A DNA stretch of 64,000 bases from Lethocerus indicus (lineage: Eukaryota; Arthropoda; Insecta; Hemiptera; Belostomatidae), in contig JACDQD010000003.1 of the NCBI GenBank assembly GCA_019843655.1, positions 6,078,925 through 6,142,924 of the forward strand, in the 5' to 3' direction. The notes under the pieces were generated by a model. That model was not told the origin of the DNA, ran no database searches, and saw only the letters and a list, made by a program, of their open reading frames with translations. A program made the position numbers and the translations under genes. Below, in pieces: positions 11,159-24,232 of the stretch (position 1 is the first letter of the stretch; every line of letters starts with the position of its first letter).

Positions 11159-13691
11159 AAATATTATAACGGTATTATCAGAAAGCGATTTGAAATGCAT
11201 AAAATCAACTTCGACAGGTGTATAAGTTAAGGGGGAGGAAAGAGGGCGTGGGCGAAAACCCTTCCGGCGGAGCTTTTTCCCTAGCAGGGGGGTTGAAACG
11301 AGGTCGTTTCCACATTATCAGTTAGTGATAATGGACGAAGTTTTAAATATATATAAGATATTGAACCTTGTGATACCGACGACCGCGAGAAACCGAAAGC
11401 GAAGAGTTTCGGCGCAGAAGAAAATTCATCCCCGCCGAAAATTGTCCAATTGCGCTGAAAAGGTTTGAAACTCTTTTCGGAAAAGTCGATGGGGGAAAAA
11501 ACCAATATTTGTCGAGTCATTGGACCGCGGTCGGGTTTTATGAAAAAGAAAGTTTTCCGAGTCGGGGGGGGGGGGGGGGGGGAAGGGGAACAGAATCACG
11601 ACGGGGCCCCTCATAAATAATATATAAATTTCGACCATAAATAATTTATTCCCAATAATTAACGCAATAAGTCGAGATAATACCCGGAATTTTCTTCCCG
11701 GAAATTTTTCCATCACTGAATTATTCATAAATTCATTCCCGGACTTCGAGGGGTGGCCGGGGTGGGTGGGGTGGGGACGTGGCTTTGGAAAAGTAACTTT
11801 TCTCCCTCACTTTCCGCGAAATCGCCAACGAAAACTGTGAAAAAGGCCGCCCTGAAGATTTCATATCCCAAATTTATTTTAACCGAATAAATTTAAAATT
11901 ATTTTTCCTTCTCATATATCAAGTCGCCGCTACAATATTTATAATTATATTCGGTGACACGATACAAATTTACTTTTGACATTAATTTTGAGGACAAACC
12001 TCATCCGGTTCCCGAAATCACCCCGACGATTCTCTCGCTTGAGGGGGTTGAATTATGGACGGGAAATTGGGGGGGGGGTAGAGAATTGCCGCCCCCGCCC
12101 GGGGGGTGACGGGCCTCAATAAATAATTCCCGGACGAGAATTATTAAAACTGACCTCAAGAGAAGCTCTACGGGTATAAACGGGGTATACATTTTCCTTA
12201 CGCCCTGTATATAATTTTTTAAATATATACAATTTCAGAGAATATAAAGTATAAATTCGATAATTTTCTTTACCGATAATTTCAAAATTTCAATGAGTTA
12301 TACAGCGGAATCTTCTCGACCGATCTGGAACTATACAAAAAAAATATATCCGATAGTTCGTAATTTTTGATACATTAATGTATCGATAATTCAACCACCC
12401 CCCCCCCGAAGGGCAGCGCTCTCTGTTGGGCGCGGCGTAAAACCTCCCGCCGTCGGCGGTCGATACGGCTTTCCGCCAGAAACAGTAGCATTACGTCGTA
12501 TTGCAGAGAGATACGATGATTTTTTTTAAAGAATCAAATGTATCGTGGAATTTCAACAAAAACTTTTTGAATAGAAGAAAAAGAGGATTTTTAAGGCAAA
12601 ATGACGCACCGAATAATCGTCATCAGACGGCATCAACCGTCATCAATCATCACTCTTTGACCTCTCAACCCTCACCGATTTCAGTCAAGTTTCAACCGAA
12701 ATTCTCATCAAATCGTAATATTCCGGTCGTCAGTCCTCTCGGAATTATATTAGGGGTTGGTTATATACCCCCAAAAGTGATCAAAATTGTTGCTAAAAAA
12801 AAAGAAACTTTCTATTATTAATCAACTGTATATTCACCAATATTATCAACAACTCTCTGCCCTCTGAACTTTCTGTTTTTTTTTGTATTAAGCCAATAAA
12901 GAAAGTATTAAAATACCGTCTTTTAATTTTCTGTAACGGCGGAATGATTTTTCCAGATTCGGTCACCGGATGACGGAAACGTTAACAGTTCCGAAACGTC
13001 GAAAGCGGGACGACAACACCGCAGAGGGCGACAAAAACCCTTCCAGTGAAAAATCCCGTAATATTTAGTGATAATCGAAGAAGATACAGAAGATACATAA
13101 GAAGATATCGGCTCGTCAGTGGCGAAAAGCCGAAACATCCCTGCAAGATTGGGGGAGGGAAAATGGAACGATCTGAAATTAAAAAATCTAAATTTTTTAA
13201 CAAACGCGTCGCGTGAATATTATGCGTGAATACCGGTCATAACGTGTCCATTGTCCATACGTGCTTCTCAGAGACTTTCTGAGCTTTTTTTCTCAAGCCG
13301 GTCTTTAGTAGAGTTAATGGCGGTTTTTCCCCCACTTTGGGGGGGGGGGGGGGTGCGGTTAAAATGCCACTCCAACCCTCGGGCTTGAACAATTAAAATC
13401 TACTCAACTCTGTTTTGGTGTCACCGGAGCGGACTTAGACCGCTATACACGAAGTCCCATTCAAGTCTGAGCGGAGCTCACTACCCTCTCTTCGAGCTCA
13501 AGAACGTCAGGCAAGAAGTTTTAACAATCCCAACTTATGGTTGGGACAAAAATCGTGATAGTATTTAAAGGGTTGGAATAAATAAGAACACCCCCGAAAG
13601 AAGAAAGGGGGAAGAAGACTACATTAGAAAAGAATCACTGGGGATTGGAATATAATTACTGAAATTCTGAATGCTGAAGTGCTAAAGTGAC

Positions 13692-13750
13692 TAACATACA
13701 GCTACTGAAGATGGCGAGCGGCCGCGAAAACGGTCCAGCAAAAGGCCAAA
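13692..13750. mobile_element. Foldback element, single right arm
   Basis: AGCTACTGAAGATGGCGAGC and GGCCGCGAAAACGGTCCAGC match the family's right arm. No partner arm lies upstream within 300 bp. Confidence 0.6.
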
Positions 13751-14349
13751 ACACGAACTTAAAAAATCTAAGTTATTCTGTAGGAATTATAAACCGGATT
13801 TCCGAATACAACTATAACTTTATAACTGGTATTAGCAATGGGATTTTTTCTTTTCAACTTTTGGTTCTTATTGATTTCTGATTTTAAACTGGAATTGTTA
13901 ATTTAAAATCTATTTTAAGCCTCAGAGCGGTGGCTATGCCGGATTTGATGGCGGTTTTGGGAGAGGGGAGGGGTGGTTTCCGTGTGTATCTTCGCTAATG
14001 ACCGGGGCCGGTAATCCCTAAAACCACCCCTAAAACCACCCCCCCCCCTGAGTACATGAGTGAGGATTAGCTCGTTCCAAACCACATACACACAACGGTT
14101 GGTAATTACAAACCCCTTTTCCGGGGCCCACTACTCATACAAATTGGAGTTCAGAAATTTTTCATTCTGTTTTCTGTTTATTTTTCAGTCTTGTTGTTAG
14201 AAAAGTTCAACAGACTGAAATGGCCCCGTTAAAAGGGGTGGAGCGGAGAAAATATTTTTTCAGTTGGAATTTTCTAGTTGAAGGAAAATTCCGTACGACG
14301 GTTCACTCCGGATTTTGCTCATACAAATAGCGTGTAAAATAACTTTCTT

Positions 14350-14632
14350 TTTTTCTCTCCCTCTCCCTCTCACCCTCTCCCTCTCTCTCCCTCTCCCTCT
14401 CACCCTCTCACTCTCCCTCTCCCTCTCCCCTCTCCCCTCTCTCCCTCACCCTCTCCCTCTCCTCTCCACCCTCTCCTCTCCCTCTCACCCTCCCCCTCTC
14501 ACCCTCTCACCCTCTCACCCTCTCCCTCTCTCCCCTCTCCCTCCTCCTCACCTCTCCCTCTCCCCTCTCCCCTCCTCTCCCTCACCCTCTCTCACCCTCT
14601 CACCCTCTCACTCTCCCTCTCCCTCTCATTAA
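14350..14632. repeat. Pyrimidine tract of CTCCCT/CACCCT units
   Basis: About 280 bp of C/T (rarely A) is built from CTCTCC, CCTCAC and similar hexamers. The overlapping reading frame of Ser/Leu/Pro is only the translation of this repeat. Confidence 0.95.
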
Positions 14633-14999
14633 TAAAATGTTATTAATCAGAGTCTCCGTTTCTTCTGTAGATAAATAATATTTCCATTGTTTATGGCCGA
14701 CACTAATATTCTTTTATTGGCGGACAAGTCCAGCGTTCACTTTTTACGATCTGGAACAAAATTTGTCCCGAATAATTGGGACGATCGATCTTAAAACTCC
14801 TCTCGGATTTTACGACGTCTCCTCCTCTATATTAACCCTATTTCATACAGTTTCTTTTCCACCCCTAATTCATTTATCTTTCTACTTTACACTTTAACCG
14901 ACTTCTCGGGCGATGACCGCCTAATTGTAATTGGCCGTTTAAAAGCGTCGTTTTGGCGTCGGCACGGACACAGAATAAAGAAAAAACCCCGTAGGTTTG

Positions 15000-15195
15000 T
15001 GGTTTCGGCCGCTCGCCGCGTCTTCAGTAGCGCTGTGTCACTGTTGGCACGTCACTAGCACTTGCACTTGCACTTGCGCCGGTTGTCCGTTTGTCGCGTG
15101 TACAGTGCAGTGCATCCAAAGTGCCGACAATGAGAGCGCTACTGAAGACGTGGCGAACGGCCGGCGCGAAACCGGTCTAGCGAAAGACCGTACCG
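15000..15195. mobile_element. Foldback element copy
   Basis: The left arm is TTCGGCCGCTCGCCGCGTCT and TCAGTAGCGCTGTGTCACTG. The right arm is GCGCTACTGAAGACG and GAACGGCCGGCGCGAAACCG. The loop has CTTGCA repeats. Confidence 0.75.
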
Positions 15196-16824
15196 GAGGC
15201 GGACACGACAAACCTACTGTATTCCAACCCGTCGAAGACAACAAAACAGTTATTTTAAACTAGAATAATGAAAATTTTTACACGGTCAAAGGACAGTGGC
15301 GTGGCTACTGACGGTGGCGAGAAGCCGAAACCGGATCCAGCTCAAGAGTAGGCCATATATTAATGGATTATTTCCAGCTAATATTGTACCCATAAACATT
15401 CAGATTAATAGTTAATATAAAAATAACATTTCTCTACATAAATCGCTATAGAATACTGTCATAATTTTTTTTCAAATACACATATATAGGGTGTCCCAAA
15501 ATTGACGCAAGATTTGAATTTTAAACTCAAAATTTCGTTTTTTATTTTCCGTCCTAGGGTGTAATTTCGTCTTAAATACGACTACACGATTTTGGCGACA
15601 TTGAGACTTAGTTCTAATTTGGTTCTAGGATCGGAAAAACGGACTTAAGGGGGTCTGATAGAGGAATTACGAGAAACCAATTATTGGATTTTCTTTCTCC
15701 AGGAAATAAGAGAGGAACTGGGGGCTAAATCCCATTGGGGGCTAAAAACGGGATACTCTCTTCAGCCCCCTTGTACTGAAATAGAATATATTGACGATTT
15801 GAATTATAATTATTACACATATTCGATACATAATTTCAGACGAATTCGGCTTAAAAATTGGACAGAAAAAGTGTATAAATCGAAGTTAGCAACTTTGATC
15901 ACTTCCGATTGAAAGGGCGGAAATTGGAAAGTTAGAAAGTTCCCTGGATCAAGTCAATTTCAGTTTTCCCTCTTCGAAAGTTCGAATTTTCATTAAGTCC
16001 CTTTTCAGGCCGGAAATATTTTTTTTTAAATATGGCCCAAAAAATTTGACACTGCAACTTTCAGTTCGCATTTAAATTTATCGAAATTTTACCAAATAAT
16101 TACCGGCTTTTTACCTTGAGACGGCGCATAAAACTTAATCCTATAACTTTGTCGAGACGATCAATATCAATTTTTGTTTTCATTCGCGTATACAGCTTTA
16201 TAATTGCCGATAATTTCGTTACAACAAATTTTTGAATTTAAAATAAAAATTCGGCCCACAGAGGGTTAACATAAAAGACATTTAATGGACGAAAATGTTT
16301 GATTTTCGCACTTTATCTACTAATCTTATAATATTAAGTTTCTCTTCATTTTTGTGACTATAGACTGTTCCTCAATATGGGAAATATAATGAAATCTATA
16401 GCTCCAGACGGTTTTGTTTAATATCATAATTTTTGTTTATCCTTCGCATTTTCCTTCAAAAACTTTTCCCCCATAAAAGAGAATAATAACACGGAATAGT
16501 CGGAACATTGAAAATTTTCTTCCATAAATAAAATGCAACAAGTTTTCACGACTTCCTCCCGAATTTCCTCCCCCCCCCATCCTCAATTTCCCCGGCGCAG
16601 CGGCGACATAAAAACTCGGGGGAAAATCGGGAAAATCGGGAAAATTCTCGGGTCGATTTGGTCGGAATAAAGTTGCACCCCCCCCCCTTCGAAGTTGGCC
16701 AAAGTTACATATTTCGCTGTATCGAAGTTTAGATTTTTATATTTGCAAAGAAAAAACTTTTCTTATATTCAACTCTATATAAGGTGCCGCCACCTTCTCT
16801 ATACGGGTTTAATATTATATAAAT

Positions 16825-16975
16825 CCAGACCGGTTTTCGGCCGCTCGCCGTCTTCAGTAGCGGTCTCAGTAGCGGGTGACAAAAATCGGCGACGAACGTG
16901 ACGTGCCGCCACCAAAAAGTGTCTTCCAAAGTGGCGTACTGACCGCTACTGAAGACGGCGAGCGGCCGAAACCAA
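16825..16975. mobile_element. Foldback element copy
   Basis: The left arm is CCAGACCGGTTTTCGGCCGC and TCGCCGTCTTCAGTAGCGG. The right arm is CCGCTACTGAAGACGGCGAG and CGGCCGAAACC. The arms pair almost perfectly across a loop of about 70 bp. Confidence 0.8.
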
Positions 16976-17749
16976 CGAAATCTACGGAACAGAAAGTGTT
17001 CCGTAACAAAAATGCCGTATCTTGATAGGGCAAATTGTCGGGAAAATACCCCGTAAATTGTCTTACAACCCCAACTGTCTTACATTTCAAGGGAAAAATC
17101 TCCTCGAGTCCATTAACCCTTTGGGGGTGGAAGGGGAGTAGAGCGAAACCGACTAATGCAGCCGATATTCTACTGAAACTTGGCACCGGTCTAGAAATAG
17201 AGTTAGCCGATAAAACAGAGTTTTGCGACGGGAAAACTCCGATCGGGGTCGTCGAAAAATGACGGAAATCCGATTCGTTAAGAATCGACGACCCCGACGG
17301 GATGTTCTTCTCTGGGAAGAAATGGTATTGCAAACGATATCACCCCCGCCCCACAATAATAGGCAAAATAGACTGTAGGATTTTTTTTTCGTGAAAATTA
17401 TTTTCCCTTGGAAGGGAAGGTCTGGGGGTTGGGTGGAGGTTGGGGGTTTTTTGTCGAAAACCCCGAGAATCGGAGTAAAGTACCCGGTCCAAGGGTGGAT
17501 CGGACCCGAGGGGATGACGGTGGTTGTAAAACGGACGACCCCCACCCACCCCCAACATACCCCTTAAGAGGAACCGAAATCGGATCAAGAAATATACAAC
17601 CACATAGAGCGTAGAGCAAAAGGAAAAAGAATTGTTTTCAGTAGTAATAGTAGTGATCCGTAAGAGGGTTAAAGTGTTAGGGCAGTTTTACTGATTTCTA
17701 TCTTCTTAAAGTTGGGAAGATCACTGAAAAGGGCCGCTCATTTATTTCC

Positions 17750-17753
<4 letters not shown>

Positions 17754-17803
<50 letters not shown>
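17754..17803. repeat. (TA)n microsatellite
   Basis: An uninterrupted TA run of about 50 bp lies in the 3' flank of the carrier gene. Confidence 0.9.
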
Positions 17804-17807
<4 letters not shown>

Positions 17808-17989
17808 GAACTTTTGAGATAGTAGGGTTCGGACTACTGGATTAGGGTTGAATCTTGGATGAAATTCGTTGTAAAATTTTGTATTGGAAGGGCACGGACA
17901 AAAGGGACTTTAAGATCTGGCTGTAGGGCGAAGTTGTGGAAACTGTAATTATTTAACGTAATTTTTTTTTCTTTAGTAATTTCATAGAG

Positions 17990-18012
17990 AAATTTCATCG
18001 GGATTCGAACCC
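17990..18012 (-). other. tRNA-like B-box remnant
   Basis: On the minus strand, CTGGGGTTCGAATCCCGAT is a perfect T-loop and B box. No cloverleaf can be drawn, because a C-tract occupies the place of the anticodon arm. It is probably a SINE remnant like the one at 5000. Confidence 0.25.
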
Positions 18013-18096
18013 CAGTGCGCGAGTGGGGGGGGGCAGGGGCAATACAAAAATTGTATTTAAATACACATACAATATCGTGGACTGAATACAAACCTT

Positions 18097-18198
<102 letters not shown>

Positions 18199-18437
18199 TA
18201 GCATACGTGGATATTCGGACATTTTGATGAAACTGTCTCGTGAACAATGTTGGTACAAATACAAATAAAATTTTTTTTTAATACACGGTACTCTAAGGTC
18301 TGTGCAGTCGGTTTGGCCGAACCTTATATTCGGACTTTATTGGTCAGTCTTATTCCAACGAGAGGGCTGGGGGCTGGGGGGGTTGTTTCTTCTAGTTAAA
18401 AATTAAACGAATTGACCTCGGAAAATTGTAGCAGGGC

Positions 18438-18443
18438 TTTATT
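18438..18443 (-). terminator. Carrier poly(A) signal
   Basis: A canonical AATAAA on the minus strand sits about 36 nt past the carrier TAA. A (GA)n tract on the same strand separates the two. Confidence 0.55.
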
Positions 18444-18478
18444 TTTCTCTCTCTCTCTCTCTCTGTGTCTTGGAATTG

Positions 18479-18834
18479 TTAGGACATTTCCGCTCCCAGG
18501 AAGGAGAGCGCCTTCTCGTAGACGACGTAGCTCAAGCAGGTCGCCGGTCCTGCCTTTATCATCGCCGGCAGAAGGCCGTCGTACAGACCCAACAGACCGC
18601 GTGACTTCAACTTGCCCCTGACTATCTCGCCGGCCAGTGTCAGAGTCCTGCCCAGAGTGCCGCCGCCTGAACGGCGATTGATTGATAAAAAAAAAATTCC
18701 GGCCTAATGTCTGTATTCTTCACGTATACATAAGAATGTAATTATAAAGTAGCATCAGCTACAGAAGGCTAGCTACAATAGTACCAGCTTCTCCACAATG
18801 GTACAATAGTAGTTCTGGTACAACAGTACCAGCA

Positions 18835-18898
<64 letters not shown>

Positions 18899-19213
18899 TA
18901 ATAACCTGTTGGAAAAAAAATATTTCCACTAATATTTAGGGGTTTGGAACAGAAGAAGATTCAAAATATTGGGTTGGGGAAAAAGTAATTCACCATTCGG
19001 CCGCTAGATGGAGTTACCGGCGATCATTTACTTTAGCACTGTGGAATTACTTTATTATATTTATCAGAGTGATTATCAGGTGCAATATTGATTAATTAAA
19101 ATTCTAGCTTCATGCCTGTCTTCATATGTGGGATGCATTCTTCATGTATATAACAATGTAATTATGAAGAAGCATCAGCTAAAGAGGCTAGCTACAATAA
19201 AACCAGCCTACAC

Positions 19214-19254
<41 letters not shown>

Positions 19255-21557
19255 TATATTGTACATATATAAGCATATTGGAAGAACAACTTGTGGGAAA
19301 AAACAATATTCCCACCAATATTTAGGGGTTTGGAACAGCAGAAGATTCAAAATATTGGGTTGGGGGAAAAAGTAGTTCACCACTCGGCCGCTAGATGGAG
19401 TTACCGGCGTAGATCTACTTTGGCCATAGAATTAGTTTATTGCATTTAAAATTGCCACCACATCAGCACCCAAACTGCAGAGTAATTATCAGGCGCAATA
19501 TTAATTAATTAAAATCTAGCGTCATGTCTGTCTTCGTATGTGGGACGCATTCTTCGTGTATTTATATGAATGCAATTATAAAGAAACATCAGCTAAAATG
19601 GTTATGTACAATAAAACCAGCCTACACATATGTATATATATATATATATTGTACATATATAAGCATATTGGAAGAATAACCTGTGGGAAAAATAATATTC
19701 CCAACAATATTTAGGGATTCGGAACAGCAGAAGATTCTAAATATTGGGTTGGGGAGAAAGTAGTTCACCACTCGGCCGCTAGATGGAGTTACCGGCGATG
19801 ATTTTATTTTAGCCATTGAAATACTTTTATTGTATTTAATTTAAAACTGTTTCCGTGGTCGAATTTCCAGTTCCGAATTCTACTACTTTCAAACAACAAT
19901 TTCCAAGAGAGATTTCAGTTACAGCAGTATCGGGGGGACCATAAATAATGACCATTTTCCCAACTCCCCCAAATAATGGATTACTCTATCCTATTATATA
20001 ATATATAATTTTCCACCCCCTGGAAAACATATTCTGTCCCCTTGTGTTAGACCAATTTGTCTTTTTCACGTGATAATGATGACCTTATGGAGTTGAAAGA
20101 AACCGGACCTCTACGATAGGGACGACACTCCACTCTCCCCTTTCAGGACAGTATTATTTATTAATTGCCGTAATTAATTACCGTTTCTGTCGAGGACGTG
20201 TTTTCTGTCTGCCTGTATTGAGGTGGTGACCAACGCCATCGGATACGTTATGCACTGGGCGACGACGCTGGAACAGAGTCCGGCGCCGAGCATAACGTAG
20301 ACCGGCGGTTTTTTAATAGCGCCCTCCGTAAAACTCTCCATATATTTCATCTTCAGTATCTGCCCGGTTGGATAGAACAGGAGGAGTACATTTAGTTTAT
20401 GTGGACAGAGTCCATAACTGCCGTCAGAGAATGCGCCTGTTGCACCAAAAAAAAAAATTCAACTGAAAATCCCAGGAAAAATCCAGAATCCAGAAACAGA
20501 ATACAGTATCTCAATGACGATGATTGATTTTATTAGGAGGCTTTTTAAAGCCCAGTATGTTCAAAACACGTGGCCACTTACATTTTTCAGATCACCATAA
20601 GGTGAGGGGTGTAGGGGGGGGGGGAAATTGAACTTTTCAAGATCTGTACGCGGATTGGGGACTTTATGGGGTAATTTATTTACATTTACATTTTTATTTA
20701 TGTAATAGAATACATTTTACGTTGCCGGTTCGGTCTTTCGCTCTGGATCGGTTTCGCGGCCGCTCGCCGTCTTCAGTAGCGCTGTGGTCGGCACTTTGGA
20801 GATGTTTTTCGTTCATCCCCTCACTGCACTTGGGGTGAGGTCCCTTCAATAAGGATTATACGAAAAACATCTCCAAAGTCCCGACAACAGTGACTAACAC
20901 ACAGCGCTACTGAAGATGGCGAGCGGCCGCGAAACCGGTCTGGCGAAATCTACGGTATTCAAACCCCTCGCAGACCACAAAAAAGGTATATTAAACGAAT
21001 ATTTCTATCGGAAAATACGTTTGACCCCCTCGAGAAAATTTCCCGTTAAATTTTAATTAAGATTTTAATTTTTGGGCCTAAATACAATATTTTTTTTTTA
21101 ATAAAAACCCATTTCCGGTGCAAAACGTCCCATTTTTGTTATTAATAATCGATTTTTTGAGGCTGAAAATTGCTGTTTTGTGCCCCGAAAAAATCGAATT
21201 TTTGGCTCTAAAATAGCTTTTTGGGGGCCCCGATAACCGCATTTTTGGGCTTAAATTTTGGGGTTTAAAATCTGATTTTTTTTTGTTTCGGACTATTGGC
21301 CGAAACCGGTCTAGCGAAAGCCGTACACAAAACAGGTACGGTTGGTTAAAAACACGGTTTTACGGTATTCACCTCGTACAACGGTAGATCTATCGCCGCC
21401 AGAACTATGACACCGGCCAGATTGGTAATGTACCCCTTGTAGAACCACCGTAGACCGTATTTGCGGTACGCCTTCACCATAACGCCGGTCGCTTTCAACG
21501 GTACCGCCTTCCGCCAGAGCGCCAAATTGGTTTTTATCACCTGGCGGAAAAAGAAAA

Positions 21558-21590
<33 letters not shown>

Positions 21591-24232
21591 TATCAATTTC
21601 ATGGCTGTAGAAAGTTTAGGATTCAGTTGTGGCCTCAACAAATCAGTCTATAGTACTATGGTACTAGAGCACTCTGGATATAATCAATGGTTGACTCACG
21701 TCCAGCGGGTACGTCAGCGTCTGGCTGACGGTTCCGGCGACTGAACCGGCCAGGAACCTCTCGGCCGCCGTTATATTCTCGTTCACTTCGCTGTGCACCG
21801 ACCTCTTGACGACGTCGTAGACGAGGAATTTGGCCGACGATTCGGGTATGATTTTGGCCACGCTGATCGCGTTCCCTGTCGGCAGTGAGGGCCAAGAAGT
21901 ACGGGTCACCATTGGGGGGAAGAAGAAGGGGAGGAAGGAGGAGGAGGAGGAGGAGGAGGAGGAGGAGAGGAGAAGGAGGAGGAGGAGGGAGGAGGGGAGA
22001 AGGAGAAGGAGAAGGAGAGAAGGAGAAGGAGGAGAAGGAGAAGGAGAAGGAGAAGGAGGAGGAGAAGGAGAAGGAGAAGGAGAAGGAGAAGAAGGAGGAA
22101 GGAAGGAAGGAGAAGGAGAAGGAGAAGGAGAAGGAGAAGGAGAAGGAGAAGGAGGAGGAGAAGAGAAGGAGGAGAGGAGAAGGAGGAGGAGAAGGAGAAG
22201 GAGGAGGAGAAGAGGAAACATTGGGGTCACGAAAGGGGCAAAAATATAAATCTTTATTCTACACCTGTACAACTCCCCCCCCCCCCCCAAACAGCCTTTA
22301 TTGTAGAAACAGTGTATTGTATAGAAACGCGCAATATATCTTAGTTCTGGGAAAATACTCATTGAACGGGGTAGTGGGGGAGATTTCCCTACGAAACGGG
22401 AGATTTCTTTACTGCTGGACAAAATTCTCTACGAAAATATTCCAGCGCTACGTAAAATTTCAACTATTTTACGCTTTAAGAGGGATGTTATAATTTGAAA
22501 ATTCGTTCGGTGGGTATTGATTGTGTGTATACGTAGTCGATTTTTCACCACGTCTCTCATCGTATCGTGAAATAATTTAGTGACTTATAATTGCAGGTTC
22601 GTGGATGTTTCTGTCTCCTCTCGCCGGTTTGTGGTCTTTTGCTAGACCGAGGTTTCGGCCGCTCGCCATCTTCAGTAGCGCTGTCTCAGTGTACATGCGA
22701 AAGTGACAGCGGGCAGTGAGGATGCCCCCGAAAAACATCCAAAGTGATAATAATAACAGTGACTGACACTGCGCTACTGAAGATGGCGAGCGGCCGAAAC
22801 CTCGGTCTAGCAAAAGACCACAAACCGGCGAGAGGAGACATCACGAAACATCCACGAACCTGCGGTATATTCCAACCCCTCGCAGACCACAAAACAGGTA
22901 TATTAAACTGACTTATAACTGTCAGAGTATACCTCTCCAGAAGCTGCGGAGACCGCCCTCGTTGTACAGTTTCTTGGCAGCGGCCATCAGGCTGTGATCC
23001 TGGATGGAGTGCACCTGTTGGACAACAACTTGAGAGACACTTGAATGGTGTTCTAATTCCAAGAGATTTTTAACTTTATCTATTCCCAGTTATAGGTACA
23101 ATTGCGGTCTGTTTGATTAGTTAAAGACCCGATAAGGACGCCGTCCATCCGTTGATGGTACTTGATGGACCTCAGTATCCGGCCTACAGAAAGGGACTGA
23201 AGGGAGCGGATTTGGATGTGGAGAGAGGCCTTAAATTGAAATTTAAGGGAGCGTGATTTTTGCGACTCAGTCCACTGTCGGGCTACGTTGAGAGGTCAGT
23301 ATGGACTGTTCGGTTAGAAACATACCCGGGGAGGGGAGGGGGGGGGAGCATTAAGGATGGTACGAAGGACTTTTGACTGGAATCTTTGGATGCGGTTTTA
23401 TATATTGTCAGTTTGTTGGCTATTGAGTCCTTTTTTTTTTTTGTAAGTTTTGATGAGTCCTTTTCAAAAGAGTTCTCAGCAGGACTGGACGTTGGAAAGG
23501 TGCTCTCTCTTGGAGACTTTGACGGTTGGTAGTTGAGGAATTTCGATTTTGGACGTGAGGAGGCATGTGGCGAGGACTGTAGAAGGGATATGCAGGTATA
23601 CCGGAGGTATATACTATTGTGTATTATAGGAGTGGACCTTGAGGACGCTTCGACCAAACAGTGGTCGGACGGCTATCGGCCTTCCTCAACTTCCGAAGAA
23701 CACGTCCTCGAGGTAGGGATTTGAGGACGAGGTAATATATATTGGGAAGGATTGTTAAGGGAGCTTAAACAGTAATCCTGAGGGCGCCAAACTCGATCAA
23801 ATGCTTCTGCAACATCGAGGAAGACACCGAGGAGGAGATCTCGTCTACAGCGCTGAAGAACTGGAGTGTCGCGATCTGAAGCCAAATTGATGATTAGGAA
23901 TTACGTTTCTACGATTTCTAAGGTTAGTCGCTGCTCTGTGAACCGTTTCCATTTTCTTTTCATCAAATCGGACATCCGATTGAACTGTGTATGAAGGAAA
24001 GCCTGATTCCCTCAAAGCACTTAATGGCCAGAGAACGCGGTGACAGTGTGAAATCTCTTAATCTCGTAATATTATTATTATTATTATTGGACGGGAAAAG
24101 ATGACGATATAATACCTGGGCGAATATCTTCATTCTGTCGAAAGGCGCCGTCAGCGTTTTCGCCGTCGCGCCGGCGACCGCCCCGGCCAAAAGATGTTTC
24201 CACCAGACGTTCCCGTTTTCATTCGAGCCCAT
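18479..24232 (-). CDS. Mitochondrial carrier, short SCaMC / ATP-Mg-Pi type (SLC25 family)
   Basis: This is an inner-membrane solute carrier. The exons are 24116-24232, 22933-23014, 21700-21875, 21373-21540, 20182-20359 and 18479-18666, giving 909 nt and 302 residues. Three carrier repeats are clear, with signatures PFDRMK (repeat 1), PLDVIK (repeat 2) and PMALVTT (repeat 3). The third lacks the acidic residue, as in SCaMC proteins, where it reads [21 protein letters not shown] matches the SCaMC RGNGTNVIKIAPE. The EF-hand regulatory domain of SLC25A23/24/25 is absent. A TAG lies in frame upstream of the first ATG with no intervening ATG, so the form resembles SLC25A41, although a spliced upstream exon cannot be excluded. 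The probable role is ATP-Mg/ADP-phosphate exchange, inferred from family only. Confidence 0.92.
18710..19830. repeat. Three tandem units of about 388 bp in carrier intron 5
   Basis: CCGCTAGATGGAGTTACCGG recurs at 19001, 19388 and 19776. Each unit also holds CATCAGCTA, a (TA)n tract, AATATTTAGGG and TTGGGTTGGG with AAAGTA. The TTGGGTTGGG end resembles a mariner-like terminus, so a transposon fragment may have been amplified. The array lies between carrier exons 5 and 6. Confidence 0.85.
20725..20965. mobile_element. Foldback element copy in the carrier intron 4 acceptor-side flank
   Basis: The arms GGTTTCGCGGCCGCTCGCCG / TCTTCAGTAGCGCTGT and ACAGCGCTACTGAAGATGGC / GAGCGGCCGCGAAACCGGTC pair closely. 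The inner arms ACTTTGGAGATGTTTTTCGT and ACGAAAAACATCTCCAAAGT extend the stem. It ends with GGTATTCAAACCCCTCGCAG, the family's outer flank. Confidence 0.8.
21110..21300. repeat. GGCC-type degenerate short repeat in carrier intron 4
   Basis: Phrases such as CGAATTTTTGGCTCTAAAAT and CCGCATTTTTGGGCTTAAAT match the short repeat that fills collagen introns 24, 25 and 29. It shows that this family is not confined to the collagen gene. Confidence 0.7.
21914..22216 (+). repeat. (GGA)n purine tract in carrier intron 2
   Basis: About 300 bp of G/A (GGAGAA, GGAGGA and similar) lies on the plus strand, so the transcript carries an equally long C/U tract. It ends about 40 nt upstream of the exon 3 acceptor at 21,875. 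The Glu/Lys/Arg reading frames across it are artefacts of the repeat. Confidence 0.95.
22600..22860. mobile_element. Foldback element copy in carrier intron 2
   Basis: The left arm runs from TGTCTCCTCTCGCCGGTTTG to CATCTTCAGTAGCGCTGTC. The right arm runs from GCGCTACTGAAGATGGCGAG to GGCGAGAGGAGACA. The loop contains GATGCCCCCGAAAAACATCC. It lies next to exon 2 and was co-duplicated with it into MRPL44. Confidence 0.85.

Noticed and set aside
12501..12821. 106-codon plus-strand frame
   Set aside because: It has low-complexity Asn/Lys/Ser composition, no similarity recognised, and its 3' part overlaps a trace of the second hairpin family.
21830..22493. Glu/Lys/Arg-rich proteins
   Set aside because: They are translations of the (GGA)n purine tract in carrier intron 2.
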